Origin: Prevotella sp.
GTDB taxonomy: Bacteria; Bacteroidota; Bacteroidia; Bacteroidales; Bacteroidaceae
DNA length: 5,431 nucleotides
Direction: 5' to 3'
Assembly: GCA_017442765.1 (NCBI GenBank)
Contig: JAFRZC010000104.1
Location: 1 to 5,431, forward strand
Program-made: the position numbers and the translations under genes
The notes under the pieces: generated by a model
What the model was told of the DNA's origin: nothing
Seen by the model: the letters and a program-made list of their open reading frames with translations, nothing else
Database searches by the model: none
Shown: one piece after another, positions 5,250-5,431 of the stretch
How the letters are laid out: every line of letters begins with the position of its first letter
Position numbering within the stretch: the first letter of the stretch is position 1

Positions 5250-5431
5250 ATGGATAAACGGGAAAAAATGAAAAGTCGTCTTCGCGCCGTCGTCAACATG
5301 ATAGGTCACCATAAATATCTCATCGTGGTGGTCATCGGTGTGGCCGTGGTGGGATTCCTCGACGAGAACAGCTTCATGCGCCGCGTACAGCTCGACATGC
5401 AGATGAGCGACTTGAAGAGTGAGATTGCGAA
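5250..5431 (+). CDS. Septum formation initiator, DivIC/FtsB-like, N-terminal part (cut by window edge)
   Basis: Sixty residues are visible. A short basic N-terminus is followed by HHKYLIVVVIGVAVVGFL (20-37), a single membrane segment, then DENSFMRRVQLDMQMSDLKSEIA, the start of a periplasmic helix likely to form a coiled coil. The pattern of a transmembrane helix, then F-x-D-E-N-S, then a coiled coil is typical of Bacteroidales septum formation initiator proteins (DivIC/FtsB family). These small bitopic proteins link early and late parts of the division machinery. The family is usually about 100 residues, so somewhat under half is missing. The start could be the ATG at 5250, 18 bp after the -7 box, or the one at 5268 (MKSRLRAVV), which has GGGAAAAA before it; both are compatible with the promoter and I prefer the first weakly. 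It is divergent from dnaX. Confidence 0.8.
   Translation, partial: MDKREKMKSRLRAVVNMIGHHKYLIVVVIGVAVVGFLDENSFMRRVQLDMQMSDLKSEIA

Overview
The window looks like chromosomal DNA from a Bacteroidales bacterium, most likely a Prevotellaceae member with rather GC-rich genes. Three things point there. Upstream regions carry the Bacteroidetes -7 box TAnnTTTG, and one also has a well-spaced -33 TTTG. Start codons generally lack a Shine-Dalgarno sequence. The proteins (MnmA, AsnA, DnaX and a DivIC/FtsB-type protein) read like Bacteroidales orthologues. The genus is inference.

Layout, left to right. (1) 1-635, minus: the N-terminal 211 residues of a membrane-anchored SGNH/GDSL-type protein, cut by the window edge. 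(2) 659-1741, minus: complete mnmA (tRNA 2-thiouridylase), 23 bp upstream of gene 1 and probably in one transcript with it; its promoter is at 1769-1799. (3) 1742-2297: a 556-bp intergenic region between the divergent genes mnmA and asnA. It holds a ~22-bp-period array of palindromic units (1982-2092), purine-rich GTGAA/GTGAG repeats on both sides, and phased TTAACA motifs before the asnA promoter. (4) 2298-3335, plus: complete asnA (ammonia-dependent asparagine synthetase). (5) 3347-5115, minus: dnaX, convergent with asnA, split into an ATPase/clamp-loader part (3862-5115) and a C-terminal tau-type part (3347-3865) in the -1 frame. (6) 5116-5249: divergent promoter region. (7) 5250-5431, plus: start of a DivIC/FtsB-like cell-division gene, cut by the right edge.

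The genes are mostly housekeeping (tRNA modification, asparagine synthesis, replication, division), and I see no dedicated defence, mobile or biosynthetic system. Two things stand out. One is the dnaX split, which falls in a 38-nt homopurine tract containing a (GA)5 run, where loss of one GA unit would restore a 588-residue gamma/tau protein. The other is the 22-bp palindromic array between mnmA and asnA. The first could be a mutation or assembly error, recoding, reinitiation or a repeat-length switch. The second could be a regulatory site array or a dispersed intergenic repeat. Sequence alone does not decide either.
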